Assembly: GCA_944321525.1 (NCBI GenBank) | Contig: CALULQ010000006.1 | Coordinates: 1-64,000, forward strand | Origin: an uncultured Paraprevotella sp. | GTDB lineage: Bacteria; Bacteroidota; Bacteroidia; Bacteroidales; Bacteroidaceae | Length of the DNA: 64,000 bases | Direction of reading: 5' to 3' | Shown: one piece after another, positions 34,497-42,677 of the stretch | Numbering within the stretch: position 1 is the stretch's first letter | Layout: each line of letters starts with the position of its first letter | Position numbers and translations under genes: made by a program | Notes under the pieces: model-generated | What the model was told of the DNA's origin: nothing | The model's database searches: none | Seen by the model: only the letters and a program-made list of their open reading frames with translations

Positions 34497-35099
34497 ATGA
34501 AAACAGTCATCATCGACAATTACGATTCCTTCACCTACAACCTCTACCACCTGGTGCGCGAGGCGGGCATGGAGGCCGACGTGCTGCGCAACGACGCATT
34601 CCGCCTCGAGGACCTCGAAGCATACGACAAAATCATCCTCAGCCCCGGGCCGGGCATCCCGCAAGAAGCCGGACTGCTGCCCGACGTCATCCGCACCTTT
34701 GCCGGGCGCAAGCCCATGCTCGGCGTGTGCCTCGGCCACCAGGCCATCGGCGAAGCGTTCGGCGCACGGCTCACGAACCTGTCCGAAGTGTACCACGGCG
34801 TGCAGACGCCTTGCTTCCTGACGGGCGAGGACTACATCTTTCGGGGGCTGCCCCGGCAGTTTCCCGTGGGGCGCTACCACTCGTGGGTGGTGGCGGCCGA
34901 GGGCCTGCCCGCCTGCCTCGAGGTGACGGCCACCAGTCCCGACGGACACATCATGGCCCTGCGCCACCGCGACTACGACCTGCACGGCATACAGTTCCAT
35001 CCGGAATCGGTGCTGACACCGGACGGGCGCATCATTGTTGAAAACTTTCTGCACCACGCGCCGGAAGATTCTTCCACGTCCGCCTGTCCGCAGCCATGA
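34497..35099 (+). CDS. trpG: Anthranilate synthase component II (glutamine amidotransferase)
   Basis: A 200-residue class I amidotransferase supplying ammonia to TrpE. It starts MKTVIIDNYDSFTYNLYHLV; the oxyanion region SPGPGIP, nucleophile Cys in LGVCLGHQAIGEAFG and His/Glu in IQFHPESV are present. The start ATG is 26 bases after trpE. The open frame runs far upstream through trpB and trpE in another register, but has no protein features there, so the ATG at 34497 is used. It is the last gene before the split of the operon. Confidence 0.96.
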   Translation: MKTVIIDNYDSFTYNLYHLVREAGMEADVLRNDAFRLEDLEAYDKIILSPGPGIPQEAGLLPDVIRTFAGRKPMLGVCLGHQAIGEAFGARLTNLSEVYHGVQTPCFLTGEDYIFRGLPRQFPVGRYHSWVVAAEGLPACLEVTATSPDGHIMALRHRDYDLHGIQFHPESVLTPDGRIIVENFLHHAPEDSSTSACPQP

Positions 35100-35184
35100 A
35101 ACGGAGACCGAGCTGCCGGCCGGAAACGGCCAAGCGCCTCCGCGCATCCCGGGCCGCCGGCCTGCGGAAATCGGGAAAGCGCTT

Positions 35185-35256
35185 TGCGGAGTTCGGGATT
35201 GTACTCTGCGGAGAGTACTCGAGTACTTGCCGCAGAGTACGCTGGCGCACTCCGCA
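35185..35256 (-). repeat. Intergenic palindromic element, copy 5, between trpG and the lipoprotein gene
   Basis: Core 35201-35240 with the CTCGAG centre; AATCC end on the left (as GGATT), GCTGGCG and ACTCCGCA on the right. It starts 86 bases after the trpG stop, so it lies inside the former continuous trp operon. Confidence 0.92.
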
Positions 35257-35355
35257 CGCCATGGCGGGGCATGCCTGCCGCCCGGCCGGAGCTTCGCCAT
35301 GAGAATGACGGCAACACCGCCCGACATTTATTTTGTCTGCTCTTTTTACGAACGG

Positions 35356-35385
35356 TTGGCCCTTCCGTTTTTTTCCCTACATTTG
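35356..35385 (+). promoter_or_regulatory. Promoter for the beta-propeller lipoprotein
   Basis: TTGG (35356-35359), 18 bases, TACATTTG (35378-35385). It lies 24 bases before the ATG at 35409 and gives the inserted gene its own expression. Confidence 0.6.
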
Positions 35386-35408
35386 CACATCTGCCAAAAA
35401 CTACAATC

Positions 35409-36470
35409 ATGCGCAAACCGACCCATCTCTTGCATGCCGCATGCCTGGCCGCCCTCTTCCCATTGGGAGGGTGCAACGGCAACGGCAATGCCACCGGAAA
35501 CGAGAAAGAAACCATCGTGATAAACATCGCCGACTACCGGGACCGCATCCTGCGGCAGTCCGACTTCGCCACCCGCATCGACACCATCGCCTTGCACACC
35601 GGGCCTTATTTCATGGGGCCCATCGTGGACTTCTGCCTGACAGACTCCATGCTGTATGCGACAGACTGGGACGGTGCCGCATGGGCTTTCAGCCTGCCCT
35701 CCGGCAATCTCGTCCGTCGCGTGCGAAGAATCGGACACGGGCATGGCGAATACGCCTCGCTGCGGGCCATCGACGCGAAGGACAGTTGCGTGTATTTCCT
35801 GGATTCCCAGAGCGGACAAGTCTTGGTGAACAACGCCCGGCTGGACTTTGAGCGCTCCTTCCGCGTGGAATTTCCGGCGCTGGACTTCGCCAAGACCGAC
35901 GACGGCTTCCTCTTTTGCAACCTGATGGCCACGCCGCAGCTCCACCGCCTCGTGCACACCGACGACGAGGGGCGCATGCTGGACAGCTACCTGCCGTCCG
36001 GAATGGAACTGGACCTCATCTACGAGAGCCGGACGTTCACGCAGGGGGAAGACGGCGACACGTACTTTGCCGAACCTTATGCAAACGAGGTGTACCGCTG
36101 GACGGAACAGGGACCGCAACCGGCCTTCCGGACCGACTACGGAAAGGACAACCTCGAAAGCGGGCTCAAGAAGGGCAGCGAGGCGGAACGCACGGGGCAC
36201 GCCTTCACCACCTCCGTCTTCGTGTTCAACGACCGTCTCGTCCATCGGTTCTTCAAAGAAGGGACGACCTGTTATTCCTTCGCCCCGCTGGACGGCACGC
36301 CCGCCCTGCAAGGCCGGCCCGACACCACGGCCTGCATCCCCTTCGGCCCCGCAGGGCAACACGCCGACGCTCTGGCCTACCTCTACCACACGGGCGACCT
36401 GCAGCGGTGGAAACCGCAGCGGGATTCGTGCGAAGCCGTCCTGGTCCTCTTCCATTTGAAAAGACCATAG
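35409..36470 (+). CDS. 6-bladed beta-propeller lipoprotein inserted in the trp operon
   Basis: A 353-residue lipoprotein: signal with lipobox FPLGGCNG, then repeated propeller-like strands (ADYRDRILRQSDFATRIDTIALHTG, LYATDWDGAAWAFSLPSGNLVRRVRRIGHGHGEYASL, VYFLDSQSGQVLV). The GHGHGEY stretch is typical of Bacteroidales 6-bladed beta-propeller proteins, which are often encoded near extracellular polysaccharide or regulatory genes and have no assigned enzyme role. There is no evident link with tryptophan. Its open frame extends upstream through the palindromic repeat, but ATG 35409 starts the signal peptide and has a promoter in front. Its presence separates trpG from trpD. Confidence 0.82.
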   Translation: MRKPTHLLHAACLAALFPLGGCNGNGNATGNEKETIVINIADYRDRILRQSDFATRIDTIALHTGPYFMGPIVDFCLTDSMLYATDWDGAAWAFSLPSGNLVRRVRRIGHGHGEYASLRAIDAKDSCVYFLDSQSGQVLVNNARLDFERSFRVEFPALDFAKTDDGFLFCNLMATPQLHRLVHTDDEGRMLDSYLPSGMELDLIYESRTFTQGEDGDTYFAEPYANEVYRWTEQGPQPAFRTDYGKDNLESGLKKGSEAERTGHAFTTSVFVFNDRLVHRFFKEGTTCYSFAPLDGTPALQGRPDTTACIPFGPAGQHADALAYLYHTGDLQRWKPQRDSCEAVLVLFHLKRP

Positions 36471-36530
36471 AGGGAACGACCGAAGAATGCGACGCCCGGA
36501 ACTTTCCGGGAAAAAAACTTCGCCCAAGAG

Positions 36531-36561
36531 TTGGCGGATAAACAAAAACTCCGTATATTTG
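36531..36561 (+). promoter_or_regulatory. trp promoter 2
   Basis: TTGG (36531-36534), 19 bases, TATATTTG (36554-36561). The -7 box is identical to trp promoter 1. It implies independent transcription of trpDCFA. Confidence 0.7.
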
Positions 36562-36596
36562 CGGCAACAGAACAAACAAGAATAGAAAAGAAGATC

Positions 36597-36656
36597 ATGT
36601 TTTTGAATCAGAATACATATTGGTGGTGGCGCAACTCAAGACCGGAAAAGTCGTGA
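36597..36656 (+). CDS. trpL: trp leader peptide 2 (19 residues, three consecutive Trp)
   Basis: Second 19-codon leader. From the sixth codon to the stop it differs from leader 1 in a single residue (Lys to Glu), and NTYWWWRNSRP is identical. The TGG codons are at 36621-36629. Upstream codons differ (MFLNQ against MFSLQ). At the DNA level the shared block has very few changes, so the two leaders are recent or actively homogenised copies. The AUACAUA/UAUGUAU pairing seen in leader 1 is retained here. A terminator follows, placing trpDCFA under its own attenuation. Confidence 0.9.
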   Translation: MFLNQNTYWWWRNSRPEKS

Positions 36657-36701
36657 GGAGCAAGCCTTGTATGTATCCCTAACCACACAATATGAACGCA
36701 T

Positions 36702-36740
36702 GGAGGCCTGTCGTACTTACGGCAGGCCTCCTTTCTTTTT
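36702..36740 (+). terminator. trp attenuator terminator 2
   Basis: GGAGGCCTG(36702-36710)...CAGGCCTCC(36723-36731), 13-bp stem with a 4-base loop counting wobble pairs, followed by TTTCTTTTT (36732-36740). The left arm is the same as in attenuator 1. Confidence 0.92.
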
Positions 36741-36785
36741 ATCCATCCCCAACAGCAAACAACAACACACTAAAACCATACACTT

Positions 36786-37781
36786 ATGAAACAGACACTC
36801 ACAAGACTCGTAAACGGCGAAGTGCTGGACCGCCGCCAAACCTGCCACCTCGTGCACGGCATCGTGGACGGAGAATATAACGACGTGCAAGTCAGCGCCC
36901 TGCTCACCGGACTCATCATGCGGGGCATCAAGGTGGACGAACTGCTCGGCCTGCGCGACGGACTCATCGAAACGGGCCGCCCCGTGGACTTCAGCCCCTA
37001 CCGCGTCATCGACATCGTGGGCACGGGCGGCGACAACAAGAACACGTTCAACATCTCCACCTGCGCTTGCTTCGTGGTGGCCGGCGCCGGATACATGGTG
37101 GCCAAGCACGGCAACTACGCCGCCACGTCCACCTCCGGGGCCAGCAACGTCATGGAGCGCCACGGCGTGAAGTTCACCGCCGACGCCGACCGCCTGCGCC
37201 GTAGCCTGGAGACGTGCAACTTCGTCTATCTCCACGCCCCGCTCTTCGCCACCGGCATGAAGTCCGTGGCTCCCGTGCGCAAGATGCTCCAGATTCCCAC
37301 CTGCTTCAACCTTCTCGGCCCGCTGGTGAACCCCTGCCGCCCGGCCTATCAGCTCCTGGGCGTGGCCAACCTGAACCAGATGAGGCTCTACAGCAGCGTC
37401 TACGAAAGGCTGGGCACGGGCTACGGCATCCTGAACAGCATCGACGGCTACGACGAAATCTCGCTCACGGGCGATTTCAAGGTGAAGACCCACACGATGG
37501 AAAAGGTCTTCCGTCCCGAAGAGCTCGGGCTACCCGCGGCCCGACCGGAAGAACTCTACGGCGGGGCCACGCCGGACGAGGCGGCGGACATCTTCGACAG
37601 CGTGCTGGAAAACCGCAGCACGGAGAGCCGCAAAAACGTGGTGCTGGCCAACGCGGCCTTCGCCATCAAGGTGATGGAACCGGACAAGGACATCGAAGAA
37701 TGCCTCGCCGCAGCCCGCGAATCATTGGAAAGCGGACGGGCACTGGGCTGCCTGAAACAATTCGTGGAACTCAACAATTGA
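36786..37781 (+). CDS. trpD: Anthranilate phosphoribosyltransferase
   Basis: A 331-residue enzyme joining anthranilate to PRPP. The PRPP-binding GTGGDNKNTFNIST is at about 79-92, and KHGNYAATSTSGASNVMERHG follows. It is a separate gene, not fused to trpG. It opens block 2 and lies 46 bases after the attenuator T-run. trpC begins 4 bases after its stop. Confidence 0.97.
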   Translation: MKQTLTRLVNGEVLDRRQTCHLVHGIVDGEYNDVQVSALLTGLIMRGIKVDELLGLRDGLIETGRPVDFSPYRVIDIVGTGGDNKNTFNISTCACFVVAGAGYMVAKHGNYAATSTSGASNVMERHGVKFTADADRLRRSLETCNFVYLHAPLFATGMKSVAPVRKMLQIPTCFNLLGPLVNPCRPAYQLLGVANLNQMRLYSSVYERLGTGYGILNSIDGYDEISLTGDFKVKTHTMEKVFRPEELGLPAARPEELYGGATPDEAADIFDSVLENRSTESRKNVVLANAAFAIKVMEPDKDIEECLAAARESLESGRALGCLKQFVELNN

Positions 37782-37785
37782 AAAG

Positions 37786-38640
37786 ATGAAAGACATTCTG
37801 GAAGAGATATTGGAGAACAAACGGGCCGAACTGGTGCGCGAGAAGGCCGCACTTCCGCCCGCAAGCCTTTACGAGCAAGTGGAGCGCCAAATCGAAAGCG
37901 AGATAGAGCGGCAAACGAATCTTTGCGTTGATAATCACTGCCTTGCATCGTCAGCATTAAAGCATCGCTCCATGCGCAGAAGCCTGCACGACTCGGCCAC
38001 GGGCATCATTGCCGAATTCAAACGGAAATCGCCCTCAAAGGGTTGGATCAAGGAAGACGGACGAGCAGACATCATTCCCGCCGCATACGCCAAAGCCGGT
38101 GCTGCCGCCCTTTCCATCCTGACCGACGCGGACTACTTCGGCGGAGCACCGGACTTCATCCGCACGGCCCGCCCCATGGTGTCCGTCCCCATCCTGCGCA
38201 AGGAATTCATCGTCGACGAATACCAGCTCTACCAGGCACGGCTGATAGGGGCCGACGCCGTGCTACTCATCGCCGCGGCGCTCACCATCGGCGAATATGC
38301 CGCACTGGCCCGCAAGGCCCGCGAACTGGGACTGGAAGTGCTGCTGGAAGTGCACGGCGAACGGGAACTGGACTATCCGGCTGCCGAAGAACCGGACATG
38401 CTGGGGGTGAACAACCGCAACCTGGGCACGTTCCACACCGACGTGGAGAACTCCTTCCGCATCGCTTCCCTCCTGCCCTCCGGCCCGCTCCTGGTGTCGG
38501 AAAGCGGCATCTCCCGTCCCGAAACGGTACGGCAACTGCGCCAGGCCGGCTTCCGCGGTTTCCTGATGGGCGAAGCCTTCATGTGCCAGCCCGACCCGGG
38601 CGCCGCCCTGCGGGCATTCATCCAACAACTGGAGCCATGA
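37786..38640 (+). CDS. trpC: Indole-3-glycerol phosphate synthase
   Basis: A 284-residue TIM-barrel enzyme. The active-site Glu/Lys motif IIAEFKRKSPSKGWI, then ILTDADYFGGAPDFI, ILRKEFIVDEYQL, GVNNRNLGTFHTD and SESGISRPETV are intact. It acts after TrpF. It is slightly longer than usual because of an N-terminal helical segment with a Glu/Arg-rich stretch. Its stop overlaps the trpF ATG (ATGA). Confidence 0.97.
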   Translation: MKDILEEILENKRAELVREKAALPPASLYEQVERQIESEIERQTNLCVDNHCLASSALKHRSMRRSLHDSATGIIAEFKRKSPSKGWIKEDGRADIIPAAYAKAGAAALSILTDADYFGGAPDFIRTARPMVSVPILRKEFIVDEYQLYQARLIGADAVLLIAAALTIGEYAALARKARELGLEVLLEVHGERELDYPAAEEPDMLGVNNRNLGTFHTDVENSFRIASLLPSGPLLVSESGISRPETVRQLRQAGFRGFLMGEAFMCQPDPGAALRAFIQQLEP

Positions 38641-39290
38641 AACGGTTGCTCATCAAAGTATGCGGCATGCGCGAACCGGACAACATCCGCCGGGTGGAAG
38701 CCCTTCGGCCGGACTACATGGGCTTCATCTGCTGGACGGGCTCGCGCCGGAACGTGACCGGACGTCCGGACTATCTGCCCGTGGCATGCCGCAGGACGGG
38801 CGTGTTTGTCGACCCGTCGCCCACCGAGGTGGCGGAACGGGTGGAACAGCTCGGACTGGACGCCGTGCAGCTGCATGGGCACGAAACGCCGGAATTCTGC
38901 CGCACCGTGAAGCAAATCTGCGGCAGGGACGGACAAGCGGTGGAGCTGGTCAAGGCTTTCAGCATTGCCCCCGATGCCCCTTTCCCCGTCACAGCGGACT
39001 ACGAAACGGCTTGCGCCTATTTCCTCTTCGACACTTCCTGCCCCACGGCGGGCGGCAGCGGACGGACATTCGACTGGGACGTGCTCACGGCCTACGACGG
39101 CCGGCGCCCCTTCTTCCTCAGCGGAGGCATCGGCCCGGACAGTATAGAAGCGCTACGGCACTTCGACCATCCCCGTTGGGCCGGGGTGGATTTAAACTCG
39201 CGGTTCGAGATTTCCCCCGCGTTGAAGGACGCTGAAGCGCTCTCCCGCTTCATCAAAGCTTTAAAAGAACAAACAGACGGAAAACAATAA
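38637..39290 (+). CDS. trpF: Phosphoribosylanthranilate isomerase
   Basis: A 217-residue small TIM-barrel. The catalytic Cys is in IKVCGMREPDNI; the Asp is in YFLFDTSCPTAGGSGRTFDW and the phosphate loop in FFLSGGIGPDS. Length is as usual for TrpF. It overlaps trpC and precedes trpA by 13 bases. Confidence 0.95.
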   Translation: MKRLLIKVCGMREPDNIRRVEALRPDYMGFICWTGSRRNVTGRPDYLPVACRRTGVFVDPSPTEVAERVEQLGLDAVQLHGHETPEFCRTVKQICGRDGQAVELVKAFSIAPDAPFPVTADYETACAYFLFDTSCPTAGGSGRTFDWDVLTAYDGRRPFFLSGGIGPDSIEALRHFDHPRWAGVDLNSRFEISPALKDAEALSRFIKALKEQTDGKQ

Positions 39291-39303
39291 AACACATAAC
39301 ATT

Positions 39304-40077
39304 ATGAACAGAATCAACAGACTATTCGAAGAAAAAAAACAGGGAATCCTTTCGCTTTACTTCTGTGCCGGGCACCCCTCGCCCGACAGCACGGCCGACA
39401 TCATCCGCACCCTCGCCTCGCGCGGCATCGACATGCTGGAAGTCGGCATACCCTTCAGCGACCCGATGGCCGACGGGCCCGTCATCCAGGACGCGGCCAC
39501 CAAAGCCTTGCGCGGCGGCATGAGCCTGCGCAAACTGTTCACCCAACTGGAAGGCATCCGCCGCGACGTGGACATCCCGCTCGTCCTCATGGGTTACCTC
39601 AACCCCATATTCCACTTCGGTTTCGAGGCGTTCTGCCGGCAGTGCGCCGAATGCGGCATCGACGGAATGATTATCCCCGACCTGCCCTTCCGCGACTACA
39701 TGGAACACTACAAGCCCGTGGCCGACCGCTACGGACTGCGCATCATCATGCTCATCACGCCCGAGACCAGCGAGGAACGCATCCGCTTCATCGACGAACA
39801 CACCGACGGATTCATCTACATGGTGTCGTCGGCGGCCACCACGGGGGCACAAAAAGAATTCGACGACAGCAAGCAGGCCTACTTCAACCGTGTGAACGGC
39901 ATGGGACTGCGCCACCCCCGCATGATAGGTTTCGGCATCAGCAACCGCCAGACCTTGGAAGCGGCACAACGGAATGCTGCCGGCGCCATCATCGGCAGCC
40001 GCTTCGTGTTGCTGCTCGACGAGCTCCACTCGGCCGACAAAGCCTTGGACCGCCTGCTGGCCGACCTCGAACATTAA
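39304..40077 (+). CDS. trpA: Tryptophan synthase alpha subunit
   Basis: A 257-residue TIM-barrel that splits indole-glycerol phosphate and channels indole to TrpB. Catalytic Glu and Asp are in DMLEVGIPFSDPMADGPVIQ; phosphate contacts include GFGISNRQTLEAA and GAIIGSRFV. It is the last gene of block 2. No hairpin with a T-run was seen before the next gene, which has its own promoter box. Confidence 0.97.
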   Translation: MNRINRLFEEKKQGILSLYFCAGHPSPDSTADIIRTLASRGIDMLEVGIPFSDPMADGPVIQDAATKALRGGMSLRKLFTQLEGIRRDVDIPLVLMGYLNPIFHFGFEAFCRQCAECGIDGMIIPDLPFRDYMEHYKPVADRYGLRIIMLITPETSEERIRFIDEHTDGFIYMVSSAATTGAQKEFDDSKQAYFNRVNGMGLRHPRMIGFGISNRQTLEAAQRNAAGAIIGSRFVLLLDELHSADKALDRLLADLEH

Positions 40078-40141
40078 CGGCAGGAACAGGAATGCCGAAG
40101 GTTTTCTTGCCGGGCATGCGTCCTATGTTCCCAAAAAGTGA

Positions 40142-40149
40142 TACCTTTG
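40142..40149 (+). promoter_or_regulatory. -7 box TACCTTTG close to the transporter start
   Basis: TACCTTTG ends only 4 bases before the ATG at 40154, so transcription would begin at or near the start codon. No clear -33 box was found. Confidence 0.4.
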
Positions 40150-40153
40150 CAGC

Positions 40154-41815
40154 ATGGAATGGATAAACAGTCTGTTTTTTGAACATAGCGCCATACAGGC
40201 CATCGTCGTGTTGTCATTGGTGACGGCCACCGGGTTGTGGCTGGGAAAGATTCACGTGTGGGGCATATCGCTCGGCATCACCTTCGTGTTTTTCATGGGC
40301 ATCCTGGCGGGACACATCGGCATCTCGCTGGACGAACAGATGCTGGACTACGCCGAAAGTTTCGGGCTCGTCATCTTTGTCTATTCCCTCGGTCTGCAAG
40401 TGGGGCCGGGCTTCTTCAGTTCGTTCCGCCACGGAGGGGTGCCGCTCAACTTGCTGAGCCTGGGCGTGATTTTCATCGGGACGGCCCTGACCGTGCTGCT
40501 CAGCCGCGTGCTGTCGCTCCCCTTGTCGGACATGGTGGGCGTGCTGTGCGGCGCCACGACCAACACTCCGGCCCTGGGCGCCGCGCAACAGACGCTGAAG
40601 CAGATGGGCGAACCGGACAGCGGCGCCGCACTGGGCGCAGCCGTGGCCTACCCCTTGGGCGTGGTGGGCGTCATCCTGGCCATCCTCGTCATCCGCAAAC
40701 TGCTGGCCCGCCCTGCCGACTTGAAAGAAAAAGAACCGGAATCGGTGAACAGCCCCTACGTGGCAGCGTTCCAAGTGCACAACCCTGGCGTATTCCACAA
40801 GACGCTGAAGGACTTGGGACTGCTCAGCCATACGCGCTTCGTGGTGTCGCGCTTGTGGCGCGGCGGCAAGGTGACCATCCCCACGGGAACCACCGAACTG
40901 CTCGAGAACGACCGCCTGCTCGTCATCACCACCGAAAAGGAGATGCCCACGCTGACCCTGCTGTTCGGCGAACAGGAGAACCGCGACTGGAACAAGGAAG
41001 ACATTGATTGGAACAGCATAGACCGCAATCTGGTGTCGGAACACATCGTGGTGACAAAACCGGAAATCAACGGCAAGCGGCTGGGTTCGCTCCACCTGCG
41101 CAACCTCTACGACATCAACATCAGCCGCGTGCTGCGCAGCGGCGTGCAGATTTTGGCCACGCCCGACCTGGTGCTGCAATTGGGCGACCGCCTGACGGTC
41201 ATCGGCGAGAAGGAAGCCATCAACCGCGTGGCCACCATCCTGGGCAATTCGGCTTCCACCCTGCGCGAACCCAACCTGGCCGCCATCTTCATCGGCATCG
41301 TGCTGGGTCTGGCATTGGGCTCCATTCCCCTCAACCTGCCCGGCATCGGCACGCCCGTGAAGATGGGGCTGGCCGGCGGACCTATCATCGTGGGCATCCT
41401 CGTGGGATGCTTCGGCCCGCGGATACACATGCGCATCTACACCACGCGAAGTGCCAACCTGATGCTGCGCGGCATCGGTCTCTCCCTCTACCTGGCGGGC
41501 ATCGGCATCGACGCCGGAGCCCATTTCTTTGAAACCGTAGTGCGGCCGGAAGGCATCCTCTGGATTGGTTCCGGCTTCCTGATTACGGTCGTGCCCATAT
41601 TATTGATGGCCATCGTCGCCATGCGGGCTTGCAAGATGAATTTCGGCACCACCTGCGGCATGCTGTGCGGCAGCATGGCCAACCCCATGGCCTTGAATTA
41701 CCTGAACGACAGCTTTCCGGGCAACGATGCTTCGGTGAGCTACGCCACGGTCTACCCTTTGGGCATGTTCGTGCGCGTCATCCTCAGCCAAGTGGTACTG
41801 ATGATATTCCTGTAA
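40154..41815 (+). CDS. AspT/YidE/YbjL-type membrane transporter
   Basis: A 553-residue inner-membrane protein with two membrane halves of about five helices each flanking two RCK-C (TrkA-C) domains at about residues 205-370 (VVSRLWRGGKVTIPTGTTELLENDRLLVI; LRSGVQILATPDLVLQLGDRLTVIG). The conserved GVLCGATTNTPALGAA and GMLCGSMANPMAL pair is the family signature. AspT exchanges aspartate for alanine; other members are uncharacterised. It follows trpA by 76 bases. No next Met fits as a start, so the very short leader is noteworthy. Confidence 0.9.
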   Translation: MEWINSLFFEHSAIQAIVVLSLVTATGLWLGKIHVWGISLGITFVFFMGILAGHIGISLDEQMLDYAESFGLVIFVYSLGLQVGPGFFSSFRHGGVPLNLLSLGVIFIGTALTVLLSRVLSLPLSDMVGVLCGATTNTPALGAAQQTLKQMGEPDSGAALGAAVAYPLGVVGVILAILVIRKLLARPADLKEKEPESVNSPYVAAFQVHNPGVFHKTLKDLGLLSHTRFVVSRLWRGGKVTIPTGTTELLENDRLLVITTEKEMPTLTLLFGEQENRDWNKEDIDWNSIDRNLVSEHIVVTKPEINGKRLGSLHLRNLYDINISRVLRSGVQILATPDLVLQLGDRLTVIGEKEAINRVATILGNSASTLREPNLAAIFIGIVLGLALGSIPLNLPGIGTPVKMGLAGGPIIVGILVGCFGPRIHMRIYTTRSANLMLRGIGLSLYLAGIGIDAGAHFFETVVRPEGILWIGSGFLITVVPILLMAIVAMRACKMNFGTTCGMLCGSMANPMALNYLNDSFPGNDASVSYATVYPLGMFVRVILSQVVLMIFL

Positions 41816-41851
41816 GAAGCACGTCAGTTCTTACTCACCTCCCCAAATCAT

Positions 41852-41894
41852 CCTTTTTGGGTATTGCACCACCCAAAAGGCTCGGCTAACTTTG
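41852..41894 (+). promoter_or_regulatory. Methyltransferase promoter with inverted repeat
   Basis: CCTTTTTGGGT (41852-41862) and ACCCAAAAGG (41871-41880) form an imperfect inverted repeat with one extra T. TTG (41864-41866) is 20 bases before TAACTTTG (41887-41894). The repeat overlaps the -33 zone and may be an operator or the end of the upstream transcript. Confidence 0.5.
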
Positions 41895-41914
41895 CAGTGT
41901 AAACAAACAGACAG

Positions 41915-42568
41915 ATGCAAGCTGCAAAAGAAGAAAAGCAAGATAGGGAAAACAGCATCATGCAAGACGCCCGACGGCCTGAAGAATTTTGGGAACGAAT
42001 GACATTGCGGGCCATGAACCGGGAGCATGACGCATTGGCCCATTGGGGACTCTCGTTTCTGGACTGGCAACATGCCTGGAACGTGCTGGACATCGGATGC
42101 GGCGGCGGAGCCAACATCGCACGCATGCTTGATTTATGCCCCAAAGGACTCATCTACGGCATCGACGCTTCGGCCGAAAACGTAGCCTTTGCCCGCAAAC
42201 ATAACAGCCCGTCATTAGACCGGCGATGCTTCATCGCCCAAGGGATGGCCGACCGCCTGCCTTTCGACGTGGACACCTTCGACGCCGTGACCGCCTTTGA
42301 AGCCATCTACTTCTGGCCCGATTTAGAGGCTGCCTTCGCCGAAGTCTACCGCGTGCTCAAGCCCGGAGGCTACTTCCTGATTTGCTGCGAAGCCAGCGAC
42401 ACGACAGTCACGACATGGACCCGCCGCGCAGCAGGCATGAAGCTCCATGCACCCAAAACTATCGAAGAACAACTCACGGAAGCCGGTTTCGAGCAGATCA
42501 GCGTCCACCACGAAGGGAAGGAAGCCCTCTGCATCATCGCCCGCGAAGGAACACGGAGCGAAATATAA
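41915..42568 (+). CDS. Class I SAM-dependent methyltransferase
   Basis: A 217-residue enzyme. Motif I VLDIGCGGGANIARML (about 51-66) binds SAM, followed by the acidic GIDASAENV, RLPFDVDTFDAVTAFEAIYFWPD and LKPGGYFLICCE. The fold is of the small-molecule methyltransferase (Methyltransf_11) group; the substrate is unknown. The gene stands alone with its own promoter. Convergent with the PPTase gene, with 109 bases between. The N-terminus is Gln/Lys/Glu-rich; an internal Met (MQDARRP) is an alternative start. Confidence 0.88.
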   Translation: MQAAKEEKQDRENSIMQDARRPEEFWERMTLRAMNREHDALAHWGLSFLDWQHAWNVLDIGCGGGANIARMLDLCPKGLIYGIDASAENVAFARKHNSPSLDRRCFIAQGMADRLPFDVDTFDAVTAFEAIYFWPDLEAAFAEVYRVLKPGGYFLICCEASDTTVTTWTRRAAGMKLHAPKTIEEQLTEAGFEQISVHHEGKEALCIIAREGTRSEI

Positions 42569-42677
42569 GGATACAGAAAGGCGTCCGCGAACAAGATTCA
42601 CGCTTTCATCCGCCAGTTTACCAATGGTATTGCCTGAAAATAAATTTGCCCTCTCCCCTTGATGCCTTCCTGCCTTT

